64,000 nucleotides of DNA, taken from NCBI RefSeq assembly GCF_003945595.2, contig NW_024104084.1:744001-808000 (forward strand). The letters run 5' to 3'. Source of the stretch: Pipra filicauda (lineage: Eukaryota > Chordata > Aves > Passeriformes > Pipridae). The translations under genes were made by a program, and so were the position numbers. Of this stretch, positions 23,751 through 36,014 are shown one piece after another. The number at the start of each line of letters is the position of its first letter. The first letter of the stretch is position 1. The notes below the pieces were generated by a model. That model made no database searches, was not told where the DNA came from, and saw nothing but the letters and a program-made list of their open reading frames with translations.

Positions 23751-24644
23751 GATGGGAGATCAGCTGAGATTTGATATCTACATTATCACTTAGCTGGGCC
23801 AGAGCTGTTAAATAAATCCCACATCTAGGACTTTCTGTGACATACAGCAAGGGAATTCTGTCTTTTGGATTTGCAATTGTAACTTATGACAGAGACATTT
23901 TCCTGCCATATCCTGAAGAAATATACTTGCTCTAATAGGAGATATAACCTACTTACATAAATTTCATATATATTACTTATGGATTTTAATGTCAGTAAAA
24001 ATCAGTGTTACATTACTGTTCATTATAACACATTTTATTTAATATTGTATCCCAAACAGTGAACTGGGGAAGTCTAATCACCATAAAAAGTATACCTAAA
24101 TGAAATCTGGAAAAATAAAAAAGGAAGATTGAGCCAGGTAATGGAGGTAGTCTAGGAGTTTTTGATAGATTGATATTTTTTATTATGATGATTTTATTTT
24201 ATTTTAGCTTGAAGAATTCAAGCTATAGAAAAATAATGGAGCATAATCCAACTTCCAAATAATAACAATAATGATAAAAATAAAAACTATGTGGGAGAAG
24301 TGGAGAACAAAACTGTTCAGCAGAAATGAGCGAGCAGCAGATTGGAAGTATGAACAAACCTGTCCAATGTCATAGCATGCCAATTTCTTGAAGAAGACAG
24401 ATGGTAGAATTTTCTTTTACTGCATTCTACAGAAATACACAATAAAGCAAAATGCACCTCCTTCCTCTCCATCCTCTAGCAGGTCATTACTAGATTTCTT
24501 GAGACAGTACACCGATCCTCCCTTGGTTTTCCTTGACTTATTTTATTTTACATCATTTATCTTATTTTCCATATTTCTTTTTCTCCTCCGTCTTTTAGTG
24601 CCAGAATGTTCGTGTTTTAATTCTGTTCCCTGATATTAGAGCTT

Positions 24645-24663
24645 TATATATATATATATATAT
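24645..24663 (+). repeat. (TA)9 microsatellite
   Basis: An uninterrupted TA dinucleotide run is followed by TTTTAAAAAA. Confidence 0.95.
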
Positions 24664-25469
24664 TTTAAAAAAGATTTGCTTTTTAATGAAAATTTTCATA
24701 AAAATGGTGAACATCAACATCTGTGGAAAGAGTTTTAATTTTTAATGTGGTCCACTCTTATATTTTCTTATTCCAGAGGCTATAGATTCTCTTTGGCAAT
24801 AACTAACTTAGTGACATACCCACATTATCAATCTTTTATTATTTTTCTTCTCAGATGGCTTTACACATATGCATTTAATAAAACTCACCTGTATGGTGAT
24901 GCTCTGTCACCAGCCATCACAGAGCTCCCCTGAGGGGACAGACAGGGAATGGCCACATTAATGAGAAACACTGTCTGGGAACATTCACAGACACTAGAAG
25001 ATGATTACTGATACTACTAAATAGTACAGTTCCAGATATGGTTTAGGGTTATGACAATTATCAGCCTCCAAAGCTATTCCTTGGCATGATTTCGGCAAAC
25101 AGTATGGGTCCGGGACTGTTCTTAGTAGGCACTTAAAATCCTGTTTTAAAAGCAAAGAAATTGCTATATTATGGATGAGAGCCATTCCATGACTTTCATT
25201 CATTAAGGAATGGACGAATAAGTGTTTAATTTACCTCTAATGACATTTTCTAAAGAGAGTTGTGAAGCATCTTCACACAGAAAACTGTGGGATATACCCA
25301 CAAATGCCCTGAGGTGAGAATGGAGAATGAGGGAACAATTGCATGTATGTTTAGAACCAGTTCATATCCTCAAATGAGTGATACTGTGCTTCCACTTCTG
25401 TTGAGTGGAAAACACACTTTCATTTTGTTCTTCATGCTCTTTCTCAATTTTGTCTTTTTTCTACCTTCA
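24664..25469. other. No recognised feature
   Basis: AT-rich sequence without repeat, RNA or coding signature that I recognise. Confidence 0.5.
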
Positions 25470-25550
25470 AAAAGTAAGATTTTTCAGGGCAGGGACTATT
25501 TTTCACTGTGTTTATGACTAACTATTAGCACAAAACACCATATCTCTATA
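25470..25550 (+). mobile_element. Ancient L3/MIR-type tail relic
   Basis: The sequence AGTAAGATTTTTCAGGGCAG, followed by GGACTATTTTTCACTGTGTT, then TATGACTAACTATTAGCACAA, follows the old amniote tail that reads aatgtaagctctttggggca, gggactgtctttt...tgtgttt, gtacagcgcctagcacaa. The match is collinear over about 70 bp. It belongs to the same family type as the relics at 9683-9800 and 45395-45560. Confidence 0.55.
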
Positions 25551-26019
25551 GTAGCTAAAGGAGTTATGACAATTCTCATTAACCTACAGACTTTCAACTT
25601 GATGTCTCATTTCCAAAACCATGGAATTATTAATACAAATAAAATGATCTTTCTAAAGATATTTATGGAAAGGCCTACATTAACGCTCAGCTTCTCATTC
25701 TTTGTCTTGTTTGGTAAGAAAACACCATCCTTCTCAAAAATATTTGCTAGACTACTCAATGGTTAATTTGAAGAGCTTTATAACTCCTTCTAATAACAAA
25801 ATAGCTCTTCAAGATGGATTGCCAGCTCCTTCTTTCTGTCAAATAGTAAGAACCTAACAAAAATGCAGAGAAAAAGGGGACAGATAACACTTTTGCTGAA
25901 GGATTTCCAAGAAAATAATGCTGGTAAACTAGTTTTGGGAGAATGAATGAAGCATAGTGGTACAACAAACACATTAAAAAGTTGCCACACAAACAGAGAT
26001 ATATTTTATTTGTTTGTTT
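25551..26019. other. No recognised feature
   Basis: A minus-strand open frame of 130 codons spans 25756-26148, but it has no recognisable family, biased codon use or splice context. It is treated as chance. Confidence 0.5.
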
Positions 26020-26200
26020 CTCTCCTTCTGGTGTCATCCGTGGCCTGTCCGTAGGCAAAGAGACTGACACTTGTAATATCCTCCCTCTCAAGCCGTCTGT
26101 CGGCTGGGAAATAATGAAGAGAATTGAGCTTGTTTCAGCAGAGATCAAGATTTCTAATGGGAAACTGGTGATGGAGATTGTCTGAGTGCTTGTGCCCTGA
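26020..26200. promoter_or_regulatory. Candidate conserved non-coding element
   Basis: A CpG-bearing block in CpG-poor surroundings: TCATCCGTGGCCTGTCCGTA, then AGCCG-TCTGT-CGGCT (a 5-bp hairpin, 26091-26105), then GAAATAATGAAG and GCAGAGATCAAG. Retained CpGs in methylated bird DNA hint at constraint or hypomethylation. Both strands are open across most of it (plus frame 25982-26185, 67 codons), so a small exon cannot be excluded, although no protein family was recognised. Confidence 0.28.
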
Positions 26201-26751
26201 GCATGGATGAGTTAGTCAATGTCAAAACATAAACCATCACTCAGGGAATGAGGTATAAGCATGTTTGGCTCCACAGCTGCACGCTGTGTTGGGAAAACTC
26301 CATCATGGGCTATGCTTTTGTAATTATTATTTATTTTTAAAGGTAGCATTTTCTTTTGTAAATGTTCAATGACACAAGACATCATGTTAGGTATAGAAGT
26401 CTTGCTCACCATTTTGACATGTGAGGGTTATACAGGAGCCCCATAGGGACTTTTTTTCTTTTCTGCATATTATGTGTGCAATATGTAGTGGTGTTTGTTA
26501 ACACAAGTTGTGGTCAGCTGGAGATTTGTTATAAGCCTTAAAAAAAAAAAAAAGAAAATAGATTAGGCTACTGCTAAAAAGGTTGAAATTCCATAAGCAT
26601 AAAATAAACATGATTACACATTATTTCTCTTTCCTTGGGCTGCTTTTTCTGCAGAGACTGAAAGTTGTTTGGAACCAGAATCACTTCTTATGAGTTTGCA
26701 CAGTGTCAGCAAGTGAGACTTTAATCTGACCTGTAGTCTCCAAATTCTGGT

Positions 26752-26854
26752 GTAATATATGTAAGTACATATATTACATATAAGTAATGTAAGTACATAT
26801 GTAAGTACATGTAAGTACATGTAAGTACGTGTAAGTACATATGCAAGTAATATA
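26752..26854 (+). repeat. GTAAGTACAT-type tandem repeat
   Basis: Roughly nine imperfect 8-10 bp units of (AT)GTAAGTACAT run across about 100 bp. The unit contains GTAAGT, identical to the ideal vertebrate 5' splice-site word, and TACAT/TACGT palindromes. An apparent minus-strand open frame across it (repeating Tyr-Val-Leu-Thr) is produced by the repeat and is not a gene. Confidence 0.9.
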
Positions 26855-27086
26855 TCACTGGTCATTACTGAGAAAAAGAGATAGACAATCTTCTCTCGCA
26901 AATGGCTTAAGTAGTTGATCCTGCCTTGGGGAAAGAACTACATGGATTATACACCCTCTTAAGATCCTTATTAATGCTGTTTTTCTGTGATTGCATCTAA
27001 TACATACTCTGTGGCCATTAAGACATTTAGAATCTAAAGTGGGACTTCTCCTTTAGAATAAAGGGAAGAGGGGATAAGTCCACATG

Positions 27087-27160
27087 AAAAAAAAAACACA
27101 AAAAAACCAAAAAAAAACCCCAAAACAAACAAACAAACCAAACTAAAACAAACCAAATCT
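27087..27160 (+). repeat. A/C-rich low-complexity tract
   Basis: Runs of A are broken by CAAA and CC words; there is almost no G and very little T on the plus strand over 70 bp. Confidence 0.85.
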
Positions 27161-27929
27161 TTATTTCTGAATTGGTTTAATTAAAAAAAAAAAAATCTTC
27201 CTGAGTCAGATGTTGTTCAGAAGCAGCCTTTTGGATTGCTGGATTGGATCTGTTTCCAATTGTACATCTATTGTTCTTTATTCCATTGAATATGTTACAG
27301 ATATAAAATTCACTTGCTGTGTGCTTGGGTGGGGAGGTATGTGTCAGAAAGGGGAAACATGCTCATTTTTTGAAGGGAGTAGTAATACCTAAAAGCTTCT
27401 ATAAGTCACTAATGCCACTGCCATAATTACAGAGATGATTCTGTCTATGTTCTTTCACTGGTTTCCTCATGTACTTTGCTTAGGTGTACTGCAGGTTTTC
27501 CATGGTTTCCAGGTGGCATTTCTCCAGTTTTACACCAAGCTGAAGACATAATATTTGATCTGCAGCAACCACCTATTGCTTTCCAGTTTTGTGTGAAGAC
27601 CAATACATTTTCTTTTAAATTATCTAGTCAGAATTATACAGTGATGAACTGACTTCTGCTTAACCAGTAGAAGGGAGAATTAGAAGAATAAATATAAAAA
27701 CTTAAAAGCTTGTCCAGATCTACTTAAGCTCTTGCTTCACCACTTAGATGAGTTAGAGGCCTCTATTTCTAAGTTACAGGAGAAAAAGAGTTGTTCTCTA
27801 TTCTACAAGAAAATAGAGGAGACGTGGTGGGTCAACCACACAGAGAACATGTTCTCTCTTAAATATCAAACTCCTTGAGAATAATTTTTCTCAAAGAACC
27901 ATCCTCCATGTCTGAGCTTTCACTACCCC

Positions 27930-28434
27930 AAAATCACAGAATGGGTCAGATTGGAAGGGACCACAGTGGGTTCATGTGGTGCAACCTCCGTGCTCAAGCA
28001 GGGCCATCCTAGAGCACATGGCACAGGATTGTGTCCAGAGTTCTTGATTATCGCCAGTGAGGGAGACTGTACAACCTCTCTGGAGAATCTGTTCCTGTGC
28101 TTGGAAGAGATTTCCTTGCACACAGGAAAGAAGTTTTTCCTCATATTCATTTGGAACTGCCTGTGCATCAGTTTCTGCCTGTTGCCTCTTGTCCCATTGT
28201 TAAGTAAAGCTTGTTCCATCGTCTTGACGCTCTCTCTTCAGATATGGATAGACTCTTCTTGAGACTGAACCTGCCCAGCTCCCTCAGCCTTTCCTCATAA
28301 GACAAATGCTCCAGTCCCCTAACCACCTTTGTAGCTCTTCACTGGATCAGCCCCAGGAGTTTCATGTCTCTCTTGTACTGCGGAGTGCAGAACTGGACAC
28401 ATCACTCTAGACAGGGCCTCACTATGCCCTCCAT
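27930..28434 (-). mobile_element. CR1 LINE fragment (ORF2 C-terminus and 3' UTR)
   Basis: This is a 5'-truncated CR1 copy on the minus strand. Its 3' end lies at the left: AATCACAGAATGGGTCAGATTGGAAGG is the complement of the usual terminus. Moving right it shows the complement of GAGGAAAGGCTGAGGGAGCT (28279-28298) and of the AAGAGGCAACAGGCAGAAAC stretch (28170-28189). A translated remnant around 28000-28180 still reads like the family's C-terminal ORF2 segment (FSREVVQSPSLAII). Reading frames are broken. The 5' truncation point is near 28434. Confidence 0.9.
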
Positions 28435-31400
28435 AATAACAAAATTCTTGGTTGCAAGTCCAAGACGTGAAATCTTCTTTTTTACTAGGACAGTCTGTTG
28501 TGTTGGTCAGACCATCAGATGACCTTGCACTGTCTTGGGTCACTACTCTGTGCTGTTTGGTATCTGAACTCAGCTTTTCCTACTGGCTTTTGAGCTCTGA
28601 TTCTGCATCTGCAGATAAAGCATCTCTCTTAGCTTTAGCTCAGAAAACTTGCATAACAGTGCACACTATGAGCTATGGTTATACAGTCAGAACACCCTCC
28701 TCCTTGTGATCAGGCACTTCTCTGTCCTCCAGAAGAGATAAAGGACATCTCCTACAAAAATTTAAAATATACCTCATGAAATTGTCGTATGTTAATTGAC
28801 CTCTTCAGATACTGATCTGCACTCTGGATTATTACAAAAACTACGACACTTTCTTTATCAGCACCCTCCAGTGTAACCTTTTGACTATGAAGTCCAGAAA
28901 TGTGTGAGGTCTTTATATTTATTTATTTGTCTTTTGTGTCCATTTAGCAGATGTTCTTCTTAAGTACAATTCCTCACTTTCAGGGACTTCTTACTGCACA
29001 GGGTCTGAAAGCTCAACCACAACTCCTATAGGAAAAGACTTACATTCTCTTCTGTCCTTTTTGGATTGCTGGAAACTCTCTCATCCTTCGCTTAATAATA
29101 AATAATTGCAATAATTAGTATTATTAATAATGCAGGATCTCAGAGGGCATAAGCACTGGTAAAACAGAGCATCCAAAAGATTTCTGTGAGCATAGAAATG
29201 CCCCCCCAAGGAAATAAAGTAATCAAAGGGAAATATCTTGAAGCCAATGTAACTTTGGGAGAAATGTGGTGTTTCTAATATGCTTTTGGTGCTCTATGGA
29301 GCAACAAAAAATATTCCCATTAATTATTATAACTGTTGAATATTTGTTAGGCACTAAAACTACAGTCAGGGTAATGAATGATTTTTAATTTTCAAAGCTT
29401 TAGGATGCTTAAGTGAAAAGAGTTTGCTGGATTTCAGTCAGTCTCAGACTGAAGAGGTTACAGAGCACAAACACAGCACAGTGAACACTTCTTTCCACAG
29501 TACTATCTATAAACTGTGGACCAAATAAGACTGAGCAATTAATTTTCTCTTTTTTGTTGCCTGCCAGGAATACTTCAGCGTGGAACTCATTCTGTCCAGA
29601 ATATCAGTGTCCAGACTATTTTGAGCATCTGAGTATAATTGGTAAGCTTTGGGCATCTATTCAATGAATAGATGAATTTCATCCAATAGAAGCAGGTATG
29701 AAATTCTACTTTCAAGGTCAAATCAAGAATTTTTGGAAAACATCCCAGAAGAAAACTACCCTGCTAGTCCAGAGATTACCCAGAATTTCATGTTCATATG
29801 GCCTCCCAGGTCTTTCCAGTGGTTACAGGCCTTCACTACCGTTTGTAAGACAGAAAAAAATGTACCCCAGAGGGGAACACATATTTCAGACCTAAATAGA
29901 TTTAACAGAGAGACTACAGGCTGCCAAGGGATTATCACAGATTACCTCCAGTTTCATGAAGGCATGGAAAGACAGAGAAAAACCCTGAGTACATCTTGGA
30001 GCATAAAATAACTCTGACAGAAAGGACAAGGGAGGGAGCAACCTTCTGGATTGTGGTGAGGAACACAAGTGTGTTGCTCTTCCTGTTGAACTAGTCACCA
30101 TCATGGCTCACAAATCAAGGCTGGAATTTGGAAAACTCCACAGCAAATGAATCTCCTATCTTTTAAGGTAAATAATCCAATTTCATTATGTACTTCTTGA
30201 ATTGCCTCCCAAACTCTTCTGAACAAGACAAAGAGAGTGTTTTTATAAGCAAATGTGATTTTTCTGTTCATTGATGAACAGTACCCTTTAGTACCCCAGC
30301 CCCTTCATTCTTTGATCTCATACTGCATCCATGAATCTTAACCCCATTCTACTTTTCCCCTCCTCTGACCTCCTAGGAAGAGGTTTTTTTAAAGTAAAAA
30401 CTCCTGTTTCAGCTGGCAAAGTGGTAACACTGGGCCTGATTGTCAGCCTTTCTGGGCTGGTGAGGTTTTTATGAAATTAGACATATTTGTCTTGATGTTT
30501 AGTAGAGAGCATGAAATTCAAATCTGAGTGTTTGGCATTCCACAGGCCAGCGCTTTAATATTCAATGACATAACTTCATTGCAGTTTTGACAACACTATA
30601 TAGGAGTTGTGCTTACCATTGAAAATTAAAGCCACTGAAAGAGTTGACAACAGCAGAATTGTGAATGCTTCCAGGCTCCTGAAGTGATTGTTATTCCAGT
30701 TTGTCTAGAAGTGCTTATTGTGTTTGTAATACCGTCAGTTCCACTTAAGGGCTACTTGAAGTCAATGCAATACGGGTAAGTATTACAGAAATCTTTCTTT
30801 CTTCCTGAACATTTATAACTCTGTGGCTCATTTGCGTTTTCATTTGCCCATATGTTTATTGATTAGATTTTTTTTTTTCTTGAAATCTTACCCAGGATTA
30901 GTGTTTATATCTGTCTGTCCTATCTACCGAGATTCTTATCTGGTCCTTGTCTCCATCATATTTTAGCACCTCAGAATCACTCACAGGCTTTTATCTTCAG
31001 CTCTGAGGGAGGGAAGTGCTGTCTGTGTTCCAGAAATTGGAGATTTGTATGCAAGCCCACGAATTATGAAAACTCTCTATTCTAATTTCCTGTACATGAT
31101 AGTTACACAGACTGCTCTTGCTATGGTTTCTGCAGTGAAAAGGGATTGTGTGCTGAGCATCCAACCTCTGTTCAAAAACCAATAGCAGTTGAAAACATTG
31201 TAAAAATCAACCTCCAAATCATAATAATTTCGAAGTAATACAACTATAGAGCTACAAAATTGATATGCATAAAAGTCAGGGAATTAAGAATTTTGCTTTT
31301 CTCAGTGACTTTAACATGCACATCACAAAGCAAAATTGTTCAGATTTACTCTGCTGATCTCATTTCGTCATATTGTATCTTGTAAGATCTCTTTGTCGAT

Positions 31401-33809
31401 ATGCAGAGCCAAGCTTAAATTTATTTTTAACCAACTTGAGGTATGTGAAACATCTCACCTTATCTCCATGCTCAGTGCAGAGCTTTGCTGACAGAACTTA
31501 TTTCTCAAGAATGGCATTAAGACTCAACCCATGATCCTTTTAGTCTTACAAGCCTGAATCTTTCTTAGAAATTAATCTGAAATGCAATTTTCTTATTTTC
31601 ATTAACTCTTCCTCCTGCAGGCCTGGAGACCCTTGAGGGCAGTGGTCAAATACCATTGAATATGACAGTTAACCAGAGTCTTCTATTAGGCAAGGTGGAA
31701 CTTTCAATTGACTTGCACATATTCTGGCTTCTGATTTTGAATGTTAAAGCTTTCTCTAACTTAATTTAAACTGTTTAAAAATTCAGTGAAAATTTTTACT
31801 TCACTTAATGTAGTATGATACTCTGTCTGACTTTGTTGCAATAATATAAACATTTAAACAGTGAAATAAAAGAAATAAGCAATGAATATTCACACTAATG
31901 AGGAAAAATTATTAATACTCATAAAATTTGTGAAATACATTGAAATAAATTTATATGAACCAAATTCTGGTTGCACAGTCAGTACCACAGGAATGTAGAG
32001 AGTTTCTGTTCACAAAATGCAGGTATTAAATCAGAAATTTGCTTTCATTATATATTGAATTAAAATGGAATTAAGTTTCCTTTTCCTGATCCTCATATTA
32101 GGCTAGAAGATTCATATTCTGCACATCAACTGAAATTAGCTTTTTTTAAGATAGGAATGTTCTTTCCCTTTCCATCACACATTTATTCACTGTCAATTTA
32201 CCCCCAGATACTCTTGTGTCCACAATATCTTTTAAGCGAATAATTTCTTCTTCCTCCCTGATGTTTATTTCCCTTTCCCCACGCTCCCAGGCATTCCAGA
32301 AAGCATCTAGATTTCTTCTCATCCTTCAAGTCATTCTTGAAGTCTTTCTCGGTTACACACTTATGCAAGTTTTGGGGAAGATTTCATATCACTAGTGATT
32401 TATTCAGTGCAAGTCACTTACCCAGTGATGATATCAATGGAAGAAACACCAAGTTCAATAATGGATTCAACCCAGGTTGGCAGCACTGTCCAAGATAAAA
32501 CCTATAGATCACTGCACACATCCCTCTACTGAGTCTTGGCAGAACCTAGGTGAGCCATCTTAGATATATCATTTAAATGTAAAAAGCCTAGGTGAAATTC
32601 TGCCCTGTTCTCCCTGAAGACCACAGATGACTGTACATCCTTTTCCATTAATTGACTATATTTGGATGTTCCATATGAACAAAAGTAGATCATGCATAAC
32701 AGAGGAATACAGGGCCCGTTCATCTGGCTCAGAACAAGAGTTAATGGTACAGTGCTCTGTCTCCCATGACAAGAAGCTTGACTGCCTCAAAAAAAACATC
32801 ATAGGCATCAACACGGACAGAAAATAATAATAAATAAAAAAGAAAAGCAAACAAATAAAGCCGCAAACCCAAATAATAATAAAAAAAGGCTGTTACAGGT
32901 TACTGAATAACCTGCCCCCAGGACTATTCTTTTGTAAAGCCTTAAAGATGGTCATTGGTAAATACTTACTATAATTCTTTGTATTCATCTTGTCTGAGCA
33001 TCTTTCTCATATTTTGAGTAATGACACCCTCTAGGAGAAACAGGCTATCCAGCCTTGTGGCCTTAATATTTCCATTTTTTTCTATTTCTAGTCCTTTTAT
33101 TCCTTTGCTTAAGAAGCTACTATCTTGTTACTTGCTGCAGATGATCTCCTTGCCAAGATTTTTTTTTTCCCAAACATTGAATTGTTTGTGCACAAGCAAA
33201 GCATCTGAAATGGTCTTCAGGCATGAAAAGCACTTGCAATTCCCCAGCCACAGATAACTCAAACCATGAGATTTTAAACCATTTTGTCAAGAAAAAATAA
33301 GCCGAAAACTGTTCAGCTCAGAAAGTGAGGTGCATTTCAGCCTAGAGAAATCTTACCCATGCCTAAAAGTTTTCAAACTGCTAAAGATGCTAAGGCTACC
33401 CTGTAAGGGTCTTAGTTGGAGTTTAACCAGACAGTGCTCTCGTGAGGGGCACTGGAACTCTCTGCAGCAAATGATCAAGTTCAGAGCAGCTGGACATTTC
33501 TAGGCTCGTGAATATCCCTCTGCAGACTTCAAAAGCCCGGAAGCCTCAGAAACCTTGTGTTTTCAATCAATTTCTTTCCAAAAACATTTTAACAGAAAGT
33601 GGACACTAATTTCTCTTGTTGATGTAAGAGTTGCTCACATGGCTTTCACTTTCTTTTTCTCTGTCAATCTCTTCCCGGTGGTTCTACTGAATTATTTTAA
33701 ATTCTTCTGATAAAAGCCTATGAAAACTCATTCCGCAGGTTGAGGGTTTTTTCTCCTGTTCAGAGACATAAAATGGTTGTAGTGTAGAAAAAGGATTCAG
33801 GCTTACATC
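28435..33809. other. Long stretch without a recognised gene or repeat
   Basis: AT-rich sequence with short homopolymers. Short pieces near 30757-30770 (TTGAAGTCAATGCA) and 32589-32617 (AGGTGAAATTCTGCCC) resemble words from an old palindromic amniote repeat, too short to assign. No exon was supported. Confidence 0.5.
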
Positions 33810-34302
33810 TGGAGAGCTGGGTCCGATTCTGGGCTCCCCAGTTCAGAGGCACGGGCATATTGAAGCAAGTCTAGCAAAGGTTCACAATGATGATGAGGGA
33901 TCTGGAGCACTTTATATATGAAGAGAAGCTGAGAGAGCTAGAACTGTTCATCCAGGAGGGGGAAAGGCTCGCAGAGATTTTATATCGATGTGCATAAATA
34001 CTTCAGAAGAGACAGGAAAGAAGTCCCAGTAAACAGCACAAGAGGCAATGGTCACAAATCAAAACACAGGAGATTCTGTTCAATTCAAACGAATACAAAA
34101 AACTTTTTAACTGTGAGAGTAGCCAAACACTGCAACAAGTTACCCAGAGAGGTTAGAGAATCTCCATTCTTGAAGATGCTGGACTTACAAATGGATATGG
34201 TCCTGAGCAGCCTGCTTGAGGTGATCCTGCTGAGATGTGGGAAGGACTAGAGGAATGCCAGAGGTGCCTCCCAATCTCACCTGTTTTGTAACTTTATGAT
34301 TG
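33810..34302 (+). mobile_element. CR1 LINE fragment (ORF2 C-terminus and 3' UTR)
   Basis: It starts inside ORF2 (GATTCTGGGCTCCCCAGTTC at 33825-33844, the region encoding FWAPQ-like residues) and continues through GAGAAGCTGAGAGAGCTAGA to the 3' UTR, ending near TAACTTTATGATTG. A remnant of the ORF2 C-terminus reads around 34030-34180: NSTRGNGHKSKHRRFCSIQT, then an NKLPREVRESPFLKM-like segment, the family's conserved carboxyl end. Stops and frameshifts interrupt it. It is moderately old. Confidence 0.9.
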
Positions 34303-36014
34303 TTTCCTGCTTTGAATACTTAACATGTGCAGAGAGGAAATAGGTTTCAGTCTGCTTTTCTTTCCTGGGATAATGCTGTTATTCCTCCCGAATGGTTGAT
34401 TCTGTCTTTGGACATTCATCTCTGTTCAGAAACATGGTGGCCCCAAGCTGGCAAATCCCAATTAGTTAACTTTTTCCTATGTGACTGTGCTGACAGTTTT
34501 TCTTCCTCAAAATCGTATTGTCAACATATCTTTCCTTATTTTTTTTTAGTTCTTCTTTAAATCAGCTTTAGATTCCTATGCTAATCAGCATTTTAGACTT
34601 AGTTCTTGTGTAGGACTTGATACTATCTGCTGCTTTTAAGCCTGAGTCATGTCAGTATTAATGATTCCTTCTCATTAGTCCACATAAGGTATGCAAGATT
34701 TGGTTCAACTTAAAAATCTGAAATAAATCCTAAATGGTTCAGGAAAGTCTTATGAATTAGCAGAATATATTTCATGAGTAAAGGCTGAGTAAATGTTTAG
34801 TGAATATGAGAAGTCATCCAGGAACATCTGAGCAGTCTTACAGTTTCAGACTGTTCTCACAGGAGCTACTTGTCATGAATTCTAGTCAGCAAGATTGCAT
34901 TTGTATTTCATGTTGGTACATGCATGGTGCTTATCGAAGAAAAAGATCACTCTTCTGACACCAATCTCCAAGGCTTTGGTTTCCTGTCCAAACACTGACA
35001 TGTTGACAGATATAAAGCTCCCCATTTCTCAGGTAATATTGTTCTGATCATGATGGTTTTGACGAAATTCCATCTTTATCCCCAATCCATTTTATTTTTT
35101 ATCATGGCGATCGCTTCCTAGTTTCCCTCAGATTACTTAGTAGCTCAACATCAATAGACAGTGGTACTAAAGGGAATACACTTTAGTGCTTGTACAAAGA
35201 CCATCCATCATGGAGAGATGGATTTGGGTATTTTTATAGGATTCTCCTCCATGGTTGGCTGAGTGCTGTTCTGCTGCTGTCTAACATGGAGGGATTATAG
35301 GTGTCTCTCTGTTGTACCTGCTGCTTTCATATTGCAAAGCAGGGGGGTTATTAATAGCGATTGTTTTCAGCTGGAGCTTTTAAAGCTTGTAATACCAAGA
35401 CATAGGATTGAAAGTTATTAAATGAACTGCCAGTGCTGCAGCAGAGATGATAGTGTCTAGCTCTGGGCACTTTATTCCTCAGTTTCTTCTCTTTTTCCTG
35501 GGTAAGCAGACTTTATGTTGAATGCTTTTTCACCACAGCGCTCTCCTTTAGCAGATTGCTTTCTATATGTATGTTTCCAAACAATGCTAATCTTCCCTTA
35601 ATTCCTTTTTTGACCTTTCACCATCTTTAATTCTCTGACAAATTATACACCTTGCATCAGGCTCTTCATCATCTTCCAGTTCACTCAGCCTGTCTTGTAC
35701 ATGACAGCTTTCTAAGGGGGTTGTCACCCTGAACTTCTTGCCTAGGGTTATTATCTGGAGATATTACTGTATCCTAGAACTTCTTGTCCCTTGCTTTCCT
35801 TTTTCCTCACATAAAGACCTCAGTATCAAGTTTTACTGATGAACACAGGATGAGAAATCTTCACTTTATTTATGCCATGATGGGCTCAGAACTAATTAGA
35901 AATGAGGTCTTGGGATGATAAAAGATAGTGCTAAGAAAGTATCATCTCACCTATAGTTAAATTTAGGAATGCAACAGAGCAAAAAGCACTGCAAGTCTGC
36001 AGCACCCCTACACA
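34303..36014. other. No recognised gene; weak candidate conserved blocks
   Basis: The stretch 34560-34690 (GCTAATCAGCA, TATTAATGATT) and the block at 35340-35470, listed separately, are non-repetitive and motif-rich. The rest is unrecognised. Confidence 0.45.
35340..35470. promoter_or_regulatory. Candidate conserved non-coding element
   Basis: The block includes GTTATTAATAGCGATTGTTT (homeodomain and SOX-like cores), an E-box CAGCTG at 35368-35373, and a short palindrome AGCTTTTAAAGCT at 35375-35387. No repeat similarity and no coding signature. Motif-based inference only. Confidence 0.25.

Larger units (their letters stand above)
21301..24644. other. No recognised gene; simple repeats and a possible LTR relic
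   Basis: The stretch includes an (AAATAAAC)-type simple repeat at 22411-22457, the T29 tract and the LTR-like boundary listed separately. A piece near 22660-22705 (GGCCAAATTTTGATCCCTCT followed by TACACC) resembles an old amniote repeat but is too short to assign. Confidence 0.45.
26201..27929. other. No recognised gene; tandem and A-rich repeats
   Basis: Holds the GTAAGTACAT tandem array and A/C-rich tract listed separately, an A13 tract near 26540, and otherwise unrecognised sequence. Confidence 0.5.

Noticed and set aside
23478..23780. Processed pseudogene ending in the T29 tract (minus strand)
   Set aside because: No parent gene recognised in the adjacent 300 bp, no AATAAA near the tract and no clear target-site duplication.
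25756..26148. 130-codon minus-strand open frame
   Set aside because: No family resemblance or coding bias that I can see; partly overlaps a possible conserved block, so noted but not called.
26752..26854. CRISPR-like direct repeats
   Set aside because: Units are contiguous 8-10 bp without spacers, in vertebrate DNA; a microsatellite-type array.
26614..26901. Minus-strand frame with repeating Tyr-Val-Leu-Thr
   Set aside because: Produced by the GTAAGTACAT tandem repeat.
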